From positions 1 through 64,000 of the forward strand of contig JACCGJ010005783.1 in the NCBI GenBank assembly GCA_013407085.1: a DNA stretch of 64,000 nt. The letters are read 5' to 3'. Positions 45,128 through 56,110 of the stretch are shown here, one piece after another. The notes below the pieces were generated by a model. The model ran no database searches and had not been told where the DNA came from. It worked only from the letters and a program-made list of their open reading frames with translations. Made by a program: the position numbers and the translations under genes. Numbering within the stretch: position 1 is the stretch's first letter; each line of letters begins with the position of its first letter. This stretch comes from Atriophallophorus winterbourni (taxonomy: Eukaryota; Platyhelminthes; Trematoda; Plagiorchiida; Microphallidae).

Positions 45128-47340
45128 TCTGGTTCTTGAGACCGCTACAAAACCGCTCGGAATGCCTGTGTTAAATTACAACGTGTGCTCAAACAGGATT
45201 TTGAGTTATCTCTAGCTAGGGATGCTAAATCCAACCCGAAAAGGTTTTATAGCTACGCACATTCAAAAGGAAAAACTAGGGAAAACATAGGGGATTTGAA
45301 ACTGGAGGACGGAAAAGTTGCCGATACCGACCTGTCTAAGGCGACTGCCTTCTCAGGGTTTTTCAGTAGCGTTCAACGACGGGATAATTCTTCAAACGCA
45401 CCGTCAGGTCTGCTTAACCTGACACCTGGTGTCCATGTATTAGATGAGTTGTCCTTCAATGAGGCTGAGGTGTTTGACGCACTTATCCATGTTCGGGTCA
45501 ACAAATCTGAGGGACCGGACGGCATCTACTCAATTATGCTTAAAAATCTTGCCTCAGTGCTTGCCGAACCGTTTTGCCAGCTCTTTAATTCATGCCTGCA
45601 ACTGGGAGTTGTTCCCAGTAAGTGGAGGGAAGCCATAGTCGTGCCAATACACAAAGGCGGTTGCAGGTCAACTGTTGGTAACTATAGACCGGTCAGCCTG
45701 ACCAGCACCGTCTCGAAAGTAATGGAAAAACTGCTGCGTGATAAAATCTGTCAGCATCTTTGTCGGCATTCTCTGTTGAGTGTAACTCAGCATGGATTTC
45801 TTAAGGGTAGATCCTGTCTGACTAACCTCCTTAGCTTTCTCAATACTGCCACTAAAAGGATGGATGAAGGGAAGCCTGTCGAAGCCCTCTACCTAGACTT
45901 CAGTAAGGCTTTCGATTCCGTAAATCACCGCCTTCTAGAGATTAAGCTAGCAGCCAAAGGCATACGTGGTAGTCTACTTGCTTGGATAAAGGCCTTCCTT
46001 ACAGGTAGGACATTCCGAGTGAGAGTAGGATGTACGCTGTCGAATCAAACCGACGTGATCAGTGGTGTACCCCAAGGTTCGGTACTTGGCCCTCTTCTAT
46101 TCCTGATTTTCATCGATGACTTGTCCTCTGAATTGAAGTGCCCATGCTTCATTTTCGCGGATGATGTGAAATTCATCGGATCAACGGATGAAGAGACCTT
46201 GATGCACGACCTTGAGCGGGTCATAAACTGGTCATACCAGTGGGATCTCCCACTGAACCTAAATAAGAGCCAACTCTTGTCAACACTGGTTGATAAGATT
46301 TCGGTCCAGGTGGCGGGGAATTCCCTCAGTGTTAACGCCACACAGTGTGTTAAGGATTTGGGTGTACTGGTTAGGGCTGACTTCAAATGGGAGGACCAAT
46401 GTGCCGCTGCGGCTCAGCGTGCACGCAAGGTACTTTTTCGGCTGAAATCAGTGCTATCGAGCAGAAGACCCGATGTATTCCTGCCACTGTACAAGGCATT
46501 AGTTCGGCCGCATCTTGAATACTGTGTTCAGGCGTGGTGTCCTCACTACAAAAAGGACATCCTTCGACTTGAAAGTGTACAGCGCCTCGCAACTCGCATG
46601 ATTGAAGGTCAGCGAGGGAAACCGTACGCTGTGCGCCTAATGTCTCTCGATCTTTTCTCCCTTAGGCGCCGTCGTTTAAGAGGTGACTTAATAGAAACCT
46701 TCAAGATCTTGAAGGGTTTGAGTGGCGTGCAAATGAACGACTTCTTTACCTTAAGCCCCGAGCTGGGCACCCGGGGCCACTCACTTAAAATTGCTAAGAA
46801 ACGATGTCGGCTAGACTCCAGGAAACACTTTTTCAGCCTTAGGGTTGTTAACTTCTGGAACATTCTTCCAGAAGAACTTATATCCTGCAGTACCGTGTCT
46901 AGTTTTAAGCATGGGTTGGACCGCAACTGGGGTAAGTTGTTTCCTGGATACTCTCCTTAATTGCTTTACAAGCTTAGGTTTTTCATCTATTAGCGTTATC
47001 CCGTAAATAAAGTGAGGGCTAGAGTTCTCTGTTTTCAATTTTAATTATACACAATGCTACTTCAGCTGGTCTCTCACCGTGCTGGTGAAGAGAAACTGCT
47101 TTTTCTTTTTCCAGCATCGGCTATAACGCGGTGCTTCCTAAGTTCAACCCGGATAATCTCTTGGCTTCGCGATCGGTGAAGACTTCAAATATACAAAAAG
47201 AATATACGTTTTGGCAGTGGTGGGTGCTTCTCTGCAGCTTTCCACCGAAAGAAATTCTGGACGCTCGATTGGCTTGTTAGCCACATACTGTCCTGTGCAA
47301 ACTGAACTGAACTGAACTGAACTGAACTGAACTTGAACAA
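45128..47340 (+). mobile_element. CR1-like LINE, 5'-truncated, young copy
   Basis: Starts inside the coding region at about 45128, right after the previous element's ACTTGAAC end, and runs through one open polymerase frame to 46960, a 3' UTR with the TCTCACCGTGCTGGTGAAGAGA motif (47067-47090), and the GACGCTCGATTGGCTTGTTAG tail ending in ACTGA repeats and ACTTGAAC (47338). Truncation removes the endonuclease and any ORF1. Confidence 0.9.
45185..46960 (+). CDS. CR1-like LINE reverse transcriptase, open frame
   Basis: A 591-codon uninterrupted frame (the frame is open upstream to the truncation point, so the first methionine is not a real start). Order: linker (about residues 1-85), RT fingers with HKGGCRSTVGNYRPVSL (about 155), first catalytic aspartate in LYLDFSKAFDSVNH (about 238), GVPQGSVLGPLLFLIFIDDL (about 300), catalytic FADD in CFIFADDVKFIG (about 323), then the C-terminal region with YKALVRPHLEYCVQAW and RLATRMIEGQRGKPYAVRL. 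Family role: target-primed reverse transcription of LINE RNA. All palm motifs are intact, but without its endonuclease and 5' end the copy cannot be autonomous. Confidence 0.9.
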   Translation: MLKQDFELSLARDAKSNPKRFYSYAHSKGKTRENIGDLKLEDGKVADTDLSKATAFSGFFSSVQRRDNSSNAPSGLLNLTPGVHVLDELSFNEAEVFDALIHVRVNKSEGPDGIYSIMLKNLASVLAEPFCQLFNSCLQLGVVPSKWREAIVVPIHKGGCRSTVGNYRPVSLTSTVSKVMEKLLRDKICQHLCRHSLLSVTQHGFLKGRSCLTNLLSFLNTATKRMDEGKPVEALYLDFSKAFDSVNHRLLEIKLAAKGIRGSLLAWIKAFLTGRTFRVRVGCTLSNQTDVISGVPQGSVLGPLLFLIFIDDLSSELKCPCFIFADDVKFIGSTDEETLMHDLERVINWSYQWDLPLNLNKSQLLSTLVDKISVQVAGNSLSVNATQCVKDLGVLVRADFKWEDQCAAAAQRARKVLFRLKSVLSSRRPDVFLPLYKALVRPHLEYCVQAWCPHYKKDILRLESVQRLATRMIEGQRGKPYAVRLMSLDLFSLRRRRLRGDLIETFKILKGLSGVQMNDFFTLSPELGTRGHSLKIAKKRCRLDSRKHFFSLRVVNFWNILPEELISCSTVSSFKHGLDRNWGKLFPGYSP

Positions 47341-47639
47341 TTTGCGCGTTATTCAAATGCAAATGAGCTTTTTTTATGGTCAAGGGTTCAAACACTGTCT
47401 AGGTGATTGTTGGCTCATGTGATTGAACAGATTGGTCGTACCAACATTATACAACAGTAAAATACATGCACAACTTGTATAGGTTTCATTCAATTCACAG
47501 TTGTAGTAGAGGCTGCAAAAAATTGAAAGAATGGCATATATAATAATAAGGGTGGAAAACTGTAATAAATCATATAGCAGAAAACTTCAATCATAGCATT
47601 CTCCCCCACCTAATTAGAATGTGAGTATGCCGTTGAACA

Positions 47640-48425
47640 TAACATGCGCAATATCAGGCTTGTCTGTTGCGCTAATTGCAATTTCATCGATGACATGAAG
47701 ATTGAGAGCTGTACGGAGACCAGAGATCTAGGCACGATTGTGACTTCCAGCTTGAAGACCGCAGCAAACACTGCTCAAGCACGATCAAAGGCCTTGCGAT
47801 GCTTGTGGGCCCTAAGAAGAACGTTTGCTGATTGGTCTATTCCTATGACAAAAATACTTTTTAGCACTTACGTTCGACCACTCCTAGAATACGGTGTTGT
47901 AGCGGCGTTTCCCTGCACCGCAGCCGAAGAGCGACTTCTAGAAAAAGTTCAACGACTTGCGACGAGATTCTGCACCAGTATCTGCAAGCTACCATACGCA
48001 GAGCGATGTCTGAAATTGAATATTTTCTCACTAGCCTACCGCAGGGTTCGTGGTGACATGATACTCCTCTATCGGATTGTTTGCCGGAACGAGCTTCCTG
48101 GCCTCAGATCGCTTTTTGTAGTTATCTCTGACCATCGCACAAAGGGCCACAAATTTCGGTTGCTCGTCCAACGGACGAATCGTCTGTCGCACTGGTAAAG
48201 ATTTTCACAACGTGTTGTCGGCATTTGGAACTCACTTCCGGCCAAGGTTGTTGAAGCGCCAAGTCTATCTCTGTTCAAGAACAGCACCGATCAATTTCTC
48301 TGGTTCGCCAAAGACGACTGCTTTGAGAAACGAATCCACCTCCCAGGATACCCGAGGCGTTGGTAGTTATGCCGGTTCAAGAAAGAGCTTAAATGGAACT
48401 TTTGTACTCCTTCTGCTCTAAATAT
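47640..48425 (+). mobile_element. LINE fragment, another CR1/Jockey lineage
   Basis: The frame 47644-48198 and its continuation to 48365 give the post-palm part of a polymerase: TRDLGTIVTSSLKTAANTAQ, TYVRPLLEYGVV, RLATRFCTSICKLPYAERC, and after one stop VVGIWNSLPAKVVEAPSLSL. Sequence differs clearly from the two CR1-like families elsewhere in the window, so this is a separate lineage. Palm and endonuclease are absent. Confidence 0.78.
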
Positions 48426-48429
48426 AATT

Positions 48430-50690
48430 GTATTGTATTTTATATGCTCCTCGAGTTTTGATTTAGCTGCGTCAGGTTGATTAAAATGAAAAGCGAGATA
48501 CTTTACGCAGTCATGAGCGCTGAATTCAGGAATTTCAGAATGTTCGTCAAAATGCACGGGCGTGTTTTCCTTAAGATTGGGAGGGCGTGTGGCCTTCAGA
48601 CAATCGTTACCTTTTGGAGCTCGATGATGTATTGAAACTGTATCGTCTCGACCATCATATAAATGGACGTTGGCATATTGCGGGTTGCATTCTAACAATT
48701 CAACTTCGTCAACAAAAGCATCATATTTGGAATCTCGGGAATGCTACTTGAGCATCAAAATAGCCACGCAATAATGAATGAATGAGTAAATGAAAGCACA
48801 CGCTTGATCCCGGCAAATTGCCGTGCAGTCACAGACTACACATGGGCTAAGATACTGTCCGGTTGCTCAGGTCTAGACAGATATGAGAGAGAAAATAGAA
48901 TAGAAATGGTACTAAGACTCCAGCGTATTTCAGCATGCAGCCCACTACCCGTGGCCAAACAATTTAGCCGCGTAGGAAGGGTAGTACTTGTCGCTGACCG
49001 ACGGTTGTATGCGAATTGGCTTTCATGCGGTGTGATGCTTGTAGCGGTGCACAGTTTCGACCGAATTGAGTACAGTGCATCCAGAAGTACCGTCTCTCAT
49101 TGGCTAGTAAGGAGACCATGGTATTTCAGGGTAAGTGGAATCGACTTTCATAAAATGCCATTGAGCCGTTCAACTTGATATCTGCACTGTGGTTTATCTG
49201 GCGTTGTACGGCTAGTGGCGATGCCATTGTCGTGGAGGAATTGTCTTAGTTCAGTAGACATGAATTAGGTACCGCGATAAGAGTGTATAAAACCTGACGT
49301 GTCAAATGTTGTGAAAACCAGCCGAAGGCATTGGGTAATAGTTGATAGATGTCAAGTCAGGGCAAGGAAAAGCGAATGGGAAGCGTGAATATTCATCGTC
49401 ATTGTTAGCAAGTAACGGTTCCGGCTTGTTAATAGTAGTGGCCATTTGAACTCGAGGCTGAGTCTTTTGAAAGTCTGATTAGCTTTTATTAATTGGCCGC
49501 CTGTATGTTTAAAGTGTTGAGATTTTATTTAACAACAATCAGCAGTCTTTTTACGCACCTTATCCAAAGAGTAAGGCAAGTTTCGCGCATGACGTGCATG
49601 GAGCGGGTAGCCTAAGTTCTTGTGTAGCTGACGCAGTTTTATTAATGGTTCCACAAAACCACAAGCCGTGTGAAAGAGCATCCGCTGCCTGCTTCAACGG
49701 TCGTGAGAAGAAAACTACTGGTCCACTACTGATTAAGGGTTGCGGCGATCGGGACGTCAGATGCATCAGTGTCTACCGTCAATGGAACCGCATGATTGAT
49801 TGTGATTACCAAGACATCTTCGAGACGGCTTATTAACTATTTGTATGCAGTAAGCGCAGATTCAGGAAGAGTGAAAACTTGGTTATTTATCAGTGGATAT
49901 ATAGTATCTGAAAACCGGTGTATTTAATGGGAGTAATAGACAAGCATGCCAACCAGGGAGAACATGGATCACTTATACCTTCTTTTAACAAATGTTCAAT
50001 CTCCGATGTGATGAAACGCTCATCGACAAAAGAGTGGTGTCTGGATTTAATAGCCATAGGCTTGCTTGTGAACAGAGATGGAGTTGTGACTTTGGCTGCC
50101 ATAAGTCAACATACAGAGAGCGAACGGGATCTCGATCTTTTCGTGCATTTTTAAAACGTCATGTCCAAACAATACATCCGAACACAGATTATGCATGAAT
50201 AAAAATTTGAATTGTCGATAAACCAACTTTTTGTAGCGAATGCGTAGGTAACACAAGACTTCAGTTTGATTCGTGTGTTCGGTATTAGCAAGAGTTATTT
50301 TGTTTATACAGGGAACTATTTCCCAAGAGTTCTCACAAACATCCAAGGACTTTATGTAGCTCTTAGACCTCCCAGTATCTGTGAGAGCCTGCCGTCAGAT
50401 ACCATTGACCTTAGCAATAATGATAGCATTAGATTGGGATACTAAAGCTGCGGAACAGAAAAAAGCGGAAGCAACTGAACTAGTCGATGAACGGTTATTT
50501 CGCGTGTCCGATGATGACAAACAAACTCGTTGAAAATGACCTTTTCGCCACATCCTTTGCAGTATCTCTGTATGCCTAGTTCACCCACAAAAATAACATT
50601 TTGCCTCATGCATGACGGTGAGCATGGATATGAAATCGTGTAGCATTTCTGACACGACATCGTGCTAAATTAATTTGCCACCGGTTATCA
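48430..50690 (-). mobile_element. Decayed Ty3/gypsy element, second lineage
   Basis: Minus-strand order from the right: zinc-knuckle-like cysteines (50442-50660), protease region with LCSDVLFGHDVL (50047-50346), RT start HHSFVDERFITSEIEHLLKEG (49890-50102), RNase H with DTDASDVPIAATL (about 49750), integrase near 49120-49300 (FMSTELRQFLHDNGI, then VERLNG), and a C-terminal integrase piece NPQYANVHLYDGRDDTVS (48640-48690). Frames are heavily broken. A SINE-like element (48791-48995) interrupts the integrase. No LTR was recognised. Confidence 0.7.
48791..48995 (+). repeat. SINE-like element
   Basis: Copy of the dispersed family starting TGAAAGCACA and running through GCAGTCACAGACT, GTCCGGTTGCTCAGG.CTAGACAGATATGAG, GGTACTAAGACTCCAGCG and CAATTTAGC. 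It ends early and lacks the RTE-like 3' tail. It lies inside the gypsy remnant. Confidence 0.75.
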
Positions 50691-50869
50691 TCATCATTAT
50701 GAAGCACAAGTCTGGAGCCAGACAAAGTGCCAAGCAATATGAAACAGGAAAAGCAGATAAGCAAGCGCGTGAAAAAAGGAAAGCAGGCAACTGAAATATG
50801 CAAAAGCAAATGCGCAAAATTAGCTTGTTTTTGTAGTTTCACTGTATGCGATTTTGTGGTTGTTTTGTT

Positions 50870-53640
50870 TTATTTTTTATATATAAAATAATACCTGATT
50901 GAAAAATTATGACACAATATAGTACACTGGCGCCACTGACTTCGGTCTGCAGCCAACTATTAGGTGAAGCTTTTTGACCCCACCCAGGCAAACGAATACG
51001 CCCAACTGAGCCTAGCGCTACAGTGAGTTTCTTCATCCCAACGCGCCACGTGATTTACTGGCCACCCGATTGTTTCTCCCAGTTTCTGTCAGGCTCTGTG
51101 AATAAGGCGCGGTACGGTAAACGGTGAGTAGGCATTCTCAAAACATGTCCCAACTATCGCAAGCGAGCAAGCATCAGCATTTCTCTCAGTCCGTGGCCAC
51201 CTGGTCATAACACCCGCTTGCAGACATCTATATTTCTAACACGATACGGCCACCGAATGCGAGCAATCCTACGCAGGCAACGGGAAACAGAAACGGGAAA
51301 AACAGAAAGCCGACGGACATCTTCCGTTCGTATAGACCAGGTTTCGCAGCCCTAACGTAGTGTAGCACGCACCACTGCGTTGTACACTCGGCCTTTAGTA
51401 TGGAGTGAAACCGCGTCGACGCCACAAGCGGCGAAGGTTAGCAAACGCTGCACCAGCTTTGCGAACACGATGTGAGATCTCGGCCTCGACCCAACCGCCA
51501 GCAGAGATACAACTGCCAAAGTAAACAAAGCTGTGGACCAATTCAAGATTGACATCGCACACAGTTAGGTTTGGCAGAGAGCCGCTCCAATCCTGAGTAA
51601 GTGTTTTACAATTGTTAGGCACAAGGCATATGCCATACCTTGAAGTTTCAAGTGCCAGGCGGTCCGGGGATTGTTGTATTATATGAGGGTCATTCCCTGA
51701 AGTGCGATGTCATCCGCATACTCTAGATCGATATTTCTCTCACCCGGTAGAAGTTCAACACCTGCGCCCACCAGACCAGCTAAAGTTTTTCTCATGACCG
51801 TCGATCGCGAAGTTAAAAAGGAACGGCGAAATAGGGCAGCCCTGCCGCACCCCGCTGGAGATATTGAACGAGGACGACAATTGTCCGTACGCTCGAACCC
51901 TGCCCGAAGTTTGGCAATATAATGCTTTCAAGATCCAAACATACTTCTCGGGCACTCAATGTCTCAGTAGACAGTTCCAAAGACTTTCACGATCGATTGA
52001 ATCGAATGCCGCTCGGATGTCAAGGAATACCACGATAGTTGGTTTACGAAAAGTGTGGCGTTGCTCCAGTAACTGACGGAGTGTGAAAATTTGATCTATG
52101 CACCCTCGACCGGCACGAAACCCAGTTTGCTCCTCACGGATTTGCTCTTCCCGTTTGGTACTCAATCGGTGAAGCAGGATGGACGTCAGTATTTTAGGAG
52201 CTACTAAAATGAGACTGATACCCCGATGATTTTCACAGGAATCGCGCCGTCCTTTTTTTGAAAATCGGGGCAATTACTGATTCTCTCCAGTTGATCGAAA
52301 CGCGTTCCTCAGCCAATATGTTGGCGAACAGCGCTTGAAGTTCGCGAACTAAGGCGAAACCGCCATCTTTAAACAACGACGGAAGTAAAGCATCAGCACC
52401 TGATGCCAGATGACGCTTAAGGCTCCGGACTACACTGTAAATCTCTGATTGAGTCGGAACCTCGATAAAAATCGACCATGGGGTACAGTGTTCTGTATTC
52501 TCGAAATCTGTGTGTGCAGAAGGCCAGTTGAACTGTGCTTCAAAATGTTCTGCCCATCGCTGGATGCGCCTGTGCATGTTACAAACTGGCAAACCATCTG
52601 CTTCACGTATCAGCTCACTGATGCCTGGCCACCCGCTTCCAGTAGTTCTGATGAGTTGGAACAATTTTCTGAAATTGCATACAACTGCCGCAGATTCCAT
52701 TTCCGTAGCCTTAAAACTCCGTCAACATTCCCTGTCGATTCTGAAACTGGCGACCAGTTCACGTTTAATAAGCCTTCGTGACGCAATATGTATGCTATCA
52801 GCAGAAAGCAGCCGACGTTGGTCCATTAATTGTAGAGAATTCGCAAAAACCCAGTGTTGAGCTACACGGGAAGTCAGCCCACAATTATCAGACGCGGCTG
52901 TTTCCAATGGTTTGTATCTCACCCCATTGTTCATCGTTACTATTTTTGGGAGCTGTAGAAAGATACAAACTCAAATTGGCATGAAACCTTCGGAAAACCG
53001 GGAGATCGTTAAGCCTGGCAACATTCAACTGCCTTGCAACGTTACTACGTTTGCCACCAAAACACATCGAGAGCTTAGCACAGACTAACGCATGATCGGA
53101 CTCTAGACAGGTGCCCCAATGAACGGCAATCTTGCACACTCCCTCGCCACGAGTAGCTGATAGGAATATGATCAGTTTACGTGAACAAGTCCGCCGATGG
53201 AGATTTCAAGGTGGAGCAGTGACGCTTCGAATGACGGAAGTTAGTCCTGGCAAGGTACAGTCTGTGCTCTGAACACAAGCTAAGCTATCTTTCGTCGTTC
53301 TCATTACGATGATAATTGAAACCAAACCTTCCACCCACGAAATGCTCGTTTAAAGATAGATGGCCTACACGTGCGTTCATTTCTCTAGCTAGGAAAACGA
53401 TGTCACTCCCCGATGCAAGTCTAATGAGTTCTTGTAATCTTCCATAAAACTCATCCTTGTTAAGTTCAGAGCTACAATTAGTCGGTGCATAGGCAGCAAC
53501 CACAAACAGGTTGCACGAACCCTGTAGTCTTATTGCACAAAGGCGACTGTCGACCGGGATCCAGTCTAACAGTACGACCTCGGCTCTCTCACTCAAGACG
53601 ATTCCGACACCATCCTAACTAGATACCATAGCATCGTCAT
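50870..53640 (-). mobile_element. RTE-like LINE (family B), broken
   Basis: Reading from the right: endonuclease piece 53285-53596 (VVAAYAPTN, VFLAREMNARVG, where GDFNARVG is expected), ESDHALV (about 53095), linker 52233-52700 (LASGADALLPSLFKDGG), reverse transcriptase 51956-52273 ([27 protein letters not shown]), 51755-51955 ([18 protein letters not shown]), and C-terminal parts 51352-51622 (YFGSCISAGGW). The end has GRIRLPGWGQKASPNSWLQ near 50960. Close relative of the LINE in ARL3 intron 4. Confidence 0.87.
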
Positions 53641-53684
53641 CAGTGGACAGTCGTATATAGTGTGACTTTCGTAAGTTCGAAGGA

Positions 53685-53868
53685 TTAGACAATCGCGTAA
53701 CTGTTGAAAACTGCCAGCTTGAACCAGTACATTATTTCACATATCTTGGTCCGAGCATTGCGGATAACCTGTCGCTAGACACGGAGATTGATGAGCGGAT
53801 TGGCAGAGCAGTAATCATTTTGTCCCGATTGAACTCTCGTGTCTGGGGCAACCGCAAGTTGACTGTAA
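53685..53868 (+). mobile_element. RTE-like LINE (family A) fragment
   Basis: Translates to YFTYLGPSIADNLSLDTEID and IGRAVIILSRLNSRVWGN, matching the C-terminal polymerase part at 38.2-38.4 kb. Cut on both sides. Confidence 0.85.
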
Positions 53869-54004
53869 CGCATTTTGAATACGTTTTACACCCTCTAAAC
53901 GCAGTGTTCTGCTCCAGGCCATCGATTTATCAAACAGCAGTTTATGACTTGTCAATCAGGCGCTTGAAGTTTTAGATTGTTTGACGTAGCTCGGTAGTTG
54001 TTTC

Positions 54005-54730
54005 AATAATTCTGCATCGTTAGATGACAAGGTGTCGGCACGCATTTCTAAAGCGACCATAGCATTCCGCAACCTAAGTCACCTCTGGCGTCAGAAAGGA
54101 CTATCTCTGTTACTTAAGGGTAGAGTCTATAAAGCGACAGTTCGGGCTGTGCTATTATATGGGTGCGAAACCTGGACCTTACGTAAAGAACACAATAAGC
54201 GTCTCCAAGTATTTGACAACCGGTGTCTCCGCAACATTATAGGAGTTAGCTGTTACAACTGTATACGCGCCGATGCTCTCCGAAATAAGTTGTTCGGTAG
54301 TAATGTTGTAGTAATATTGCCCACGTGCAGTCTCTGACTGTGTGGCACTTTGCCTGGATCAGGCTTGTGCTTTCATACCATCATACCATAATGTTGATAT
54401 AGAGAAGCAGATCAACCTGTATAGGTTACGCTGGTTGGGTCACGTTTTACGGATGCCGGACCACCGACTTCCGAAACGGATTCTTTTTGCGACGCCACAT
54501 CCTGATTGGCGTAAATCTCGGGGTGGCCGCATGAAGCTGTCATGCTGATGTCGCTCTACTTGTTCACGAAACTTGTTTGAATGTATGTTCCACTCGAGGT
54601 GTAGGCACATCATCCCAGTTTGTTTGTACTTACTCTTCTATAGAATCCATAGCTATTTAAGTTCCACCCTTATCTTTTGAGATTTTAATTTTTCATGGTT
54701 GTGTGATAGTTAAGCATTCGGTATGGTATG
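54005..54730 (+). mobile_element. RTE-like LINE 3' part with SINE insertion
   Basis: The frame 54032-54337 ([44 protein letters not shown]) continues after an 85-bp insertion as 54390-54548 (DIEKQINLYRLRWLGHVLRM), then a 3' tail similar to 11890-12120. Compare the uninterrupted copy at 11505-11600. Confidence 0.88.
54308..54394 (-). repeat. Short SINE-like insertion with target duplication
   Basis: Contains the first ~70 bp of the SINE-like family in reverse (CACGTGCAGTCTCTGACTG through GGCTTGTGCTTTCATACCAT), flanked by TAATGTTG on both sides, and absent from the related LINE copy at 11541. Confidence 0.8.
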
Positions 54731-55012
54731 GTATGAAAGCACAAGCCTGATCTAGGCAAAGTGCCGCACAGTCAGAGACTGCACGTGGGCTAAGATACTG
54801 TCAGGTTGCCCAGGGCTAAGCAGATATTAGAGAGAAAATAGAATAGAAATGGTAGTGAGACTCCAGCATGTTTCAGCATGCAGCTCACTACCTCTTTCCA
54901 ATCAATTTAGCACGGTGTTAGCCGTACAGCACAAAAGTACTGCACGATTGCACATCCGTGCATTCGGTACTTGCTACCAGTGTAATGCTGCCTGTGATGA
55001 TGATGTAATGAC
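54730..55012 (+). repeat. SINE-like element, fullest copy
   Basis: Runs from TATGAAAGCACAAGCCTGAT through the hairpin region (GTAGTGAG...CTCACTAC, 54852-54891), TTTAGCACGGTGTTAGCCGT and GCACATCCGTGCATTCGGTA, and ends CTTGCTACCAGTGTAATGCTG followed by GATGATGATG. The last ~50 bp match RTE-like LINE 3' ends. Confidence 0.8.
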
Positions 55013-56110
55013 AAAGATTATGGTATACATAGCGTTCGTACTAAACGCTTTACTGTGCGACATTGAAACCTGGACAATCCTGGCAAGGCGCGAATAGAAG
55101 CTGAATGCCTCCCATCTACGAATCATCTGTCGTATCTTGAACATATCGCGGATAGACAAATTGACTAATGCTGAAGTGCTTTCAAATGCGGGTGTACAGA
55201 ACACATTCAACCTACTAGGACAGCGCCACCTACGGTGGCTTTGTCACGCCTTCAGAATGGAAAATGGTCGTATTCCCAAAGATATACTCTATGGTGAGTT
55301 GAAATCAGGAATTTAACCATTGGGCGGACTACAAAGATGTTTGCAAAATAGATACGAAAGCTCTTGGCATTGATCCGCGAGTTGGGAAGAACTTGCTCTT
55401 GACCGCGCACATTGGAGACATTGTCTAAAGTATCGTCTACAATCTAGGGAAGAACAGATACAGCTCTTGGCTGCTGAATGCAGATAGCGCCGCCGGTGTG
55501 CAACTGACACCGATCGACTGAGTATTGTCTATCTCTGCGGGAGAGATTGCTACTCACAAATCGGACTGTTTAGTCATTCGAAAACTTGTGCAGCGTGAAA
55601 CAATCACGCGATTGCGATGTACATCCATGGTCGACATCGACCGAAGTAGGCCAACAACATACACACAAAGCATTCATCGCACCTCGAACATATCCTGGAT
55701 AGAGAGAGTAACGGATGCAAAATTGCTTTCTAAAACTGGTCTACAGAGCATGTTTACTCTACCATGACAGCGCTGCCTACGATGAAATGGTCATGTATAT
55801 TTAATAGGAAACGGTCTTATTCCGAAAGATCTACTCTATGGAGAGTCGAAATGAGGTACTCGACCTTTGGGTGGATACTCCAAAACGAATTTTGTAATAA
55901 TGATAATGTTATTGTCATTGACTTACTTTCGGCCACTCTTTTAAGTAGCACAACGTGAAACATCATCTACAAACTGGGGACGAACTCATGCTGCTCCGGG
56001 CTGTTGAACATGGATTACATCAACAGTGTCTGGATCAAATGAGTACTGCTCATCGGAGATATTGTTCCTCCAGAATCACGCTGTTTCGTCATGTGAAACG
56101 CTTTAAAGCA
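55000..56110 (+). mobile_element. RTE-like LINE (family A), two stacked 3' copies
   Basis: Copy one (55000-55665) shows ALLCDIETWTILARRE, ICRILNISRIDKLTNAEVLS, and QRHLRWLCHAFRMENGRIP. Its 3' part, TGCACGATTG-less, ends with ATGGTCGACATCGACCGA and CCAACAACA. Directly after it the second copy (55665-56110) restarts upstream in the element (SRTSNISWIERVTDAKLLSK) and runs to the 3' end again. Both are broken by stops. Confidence 0.75.
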
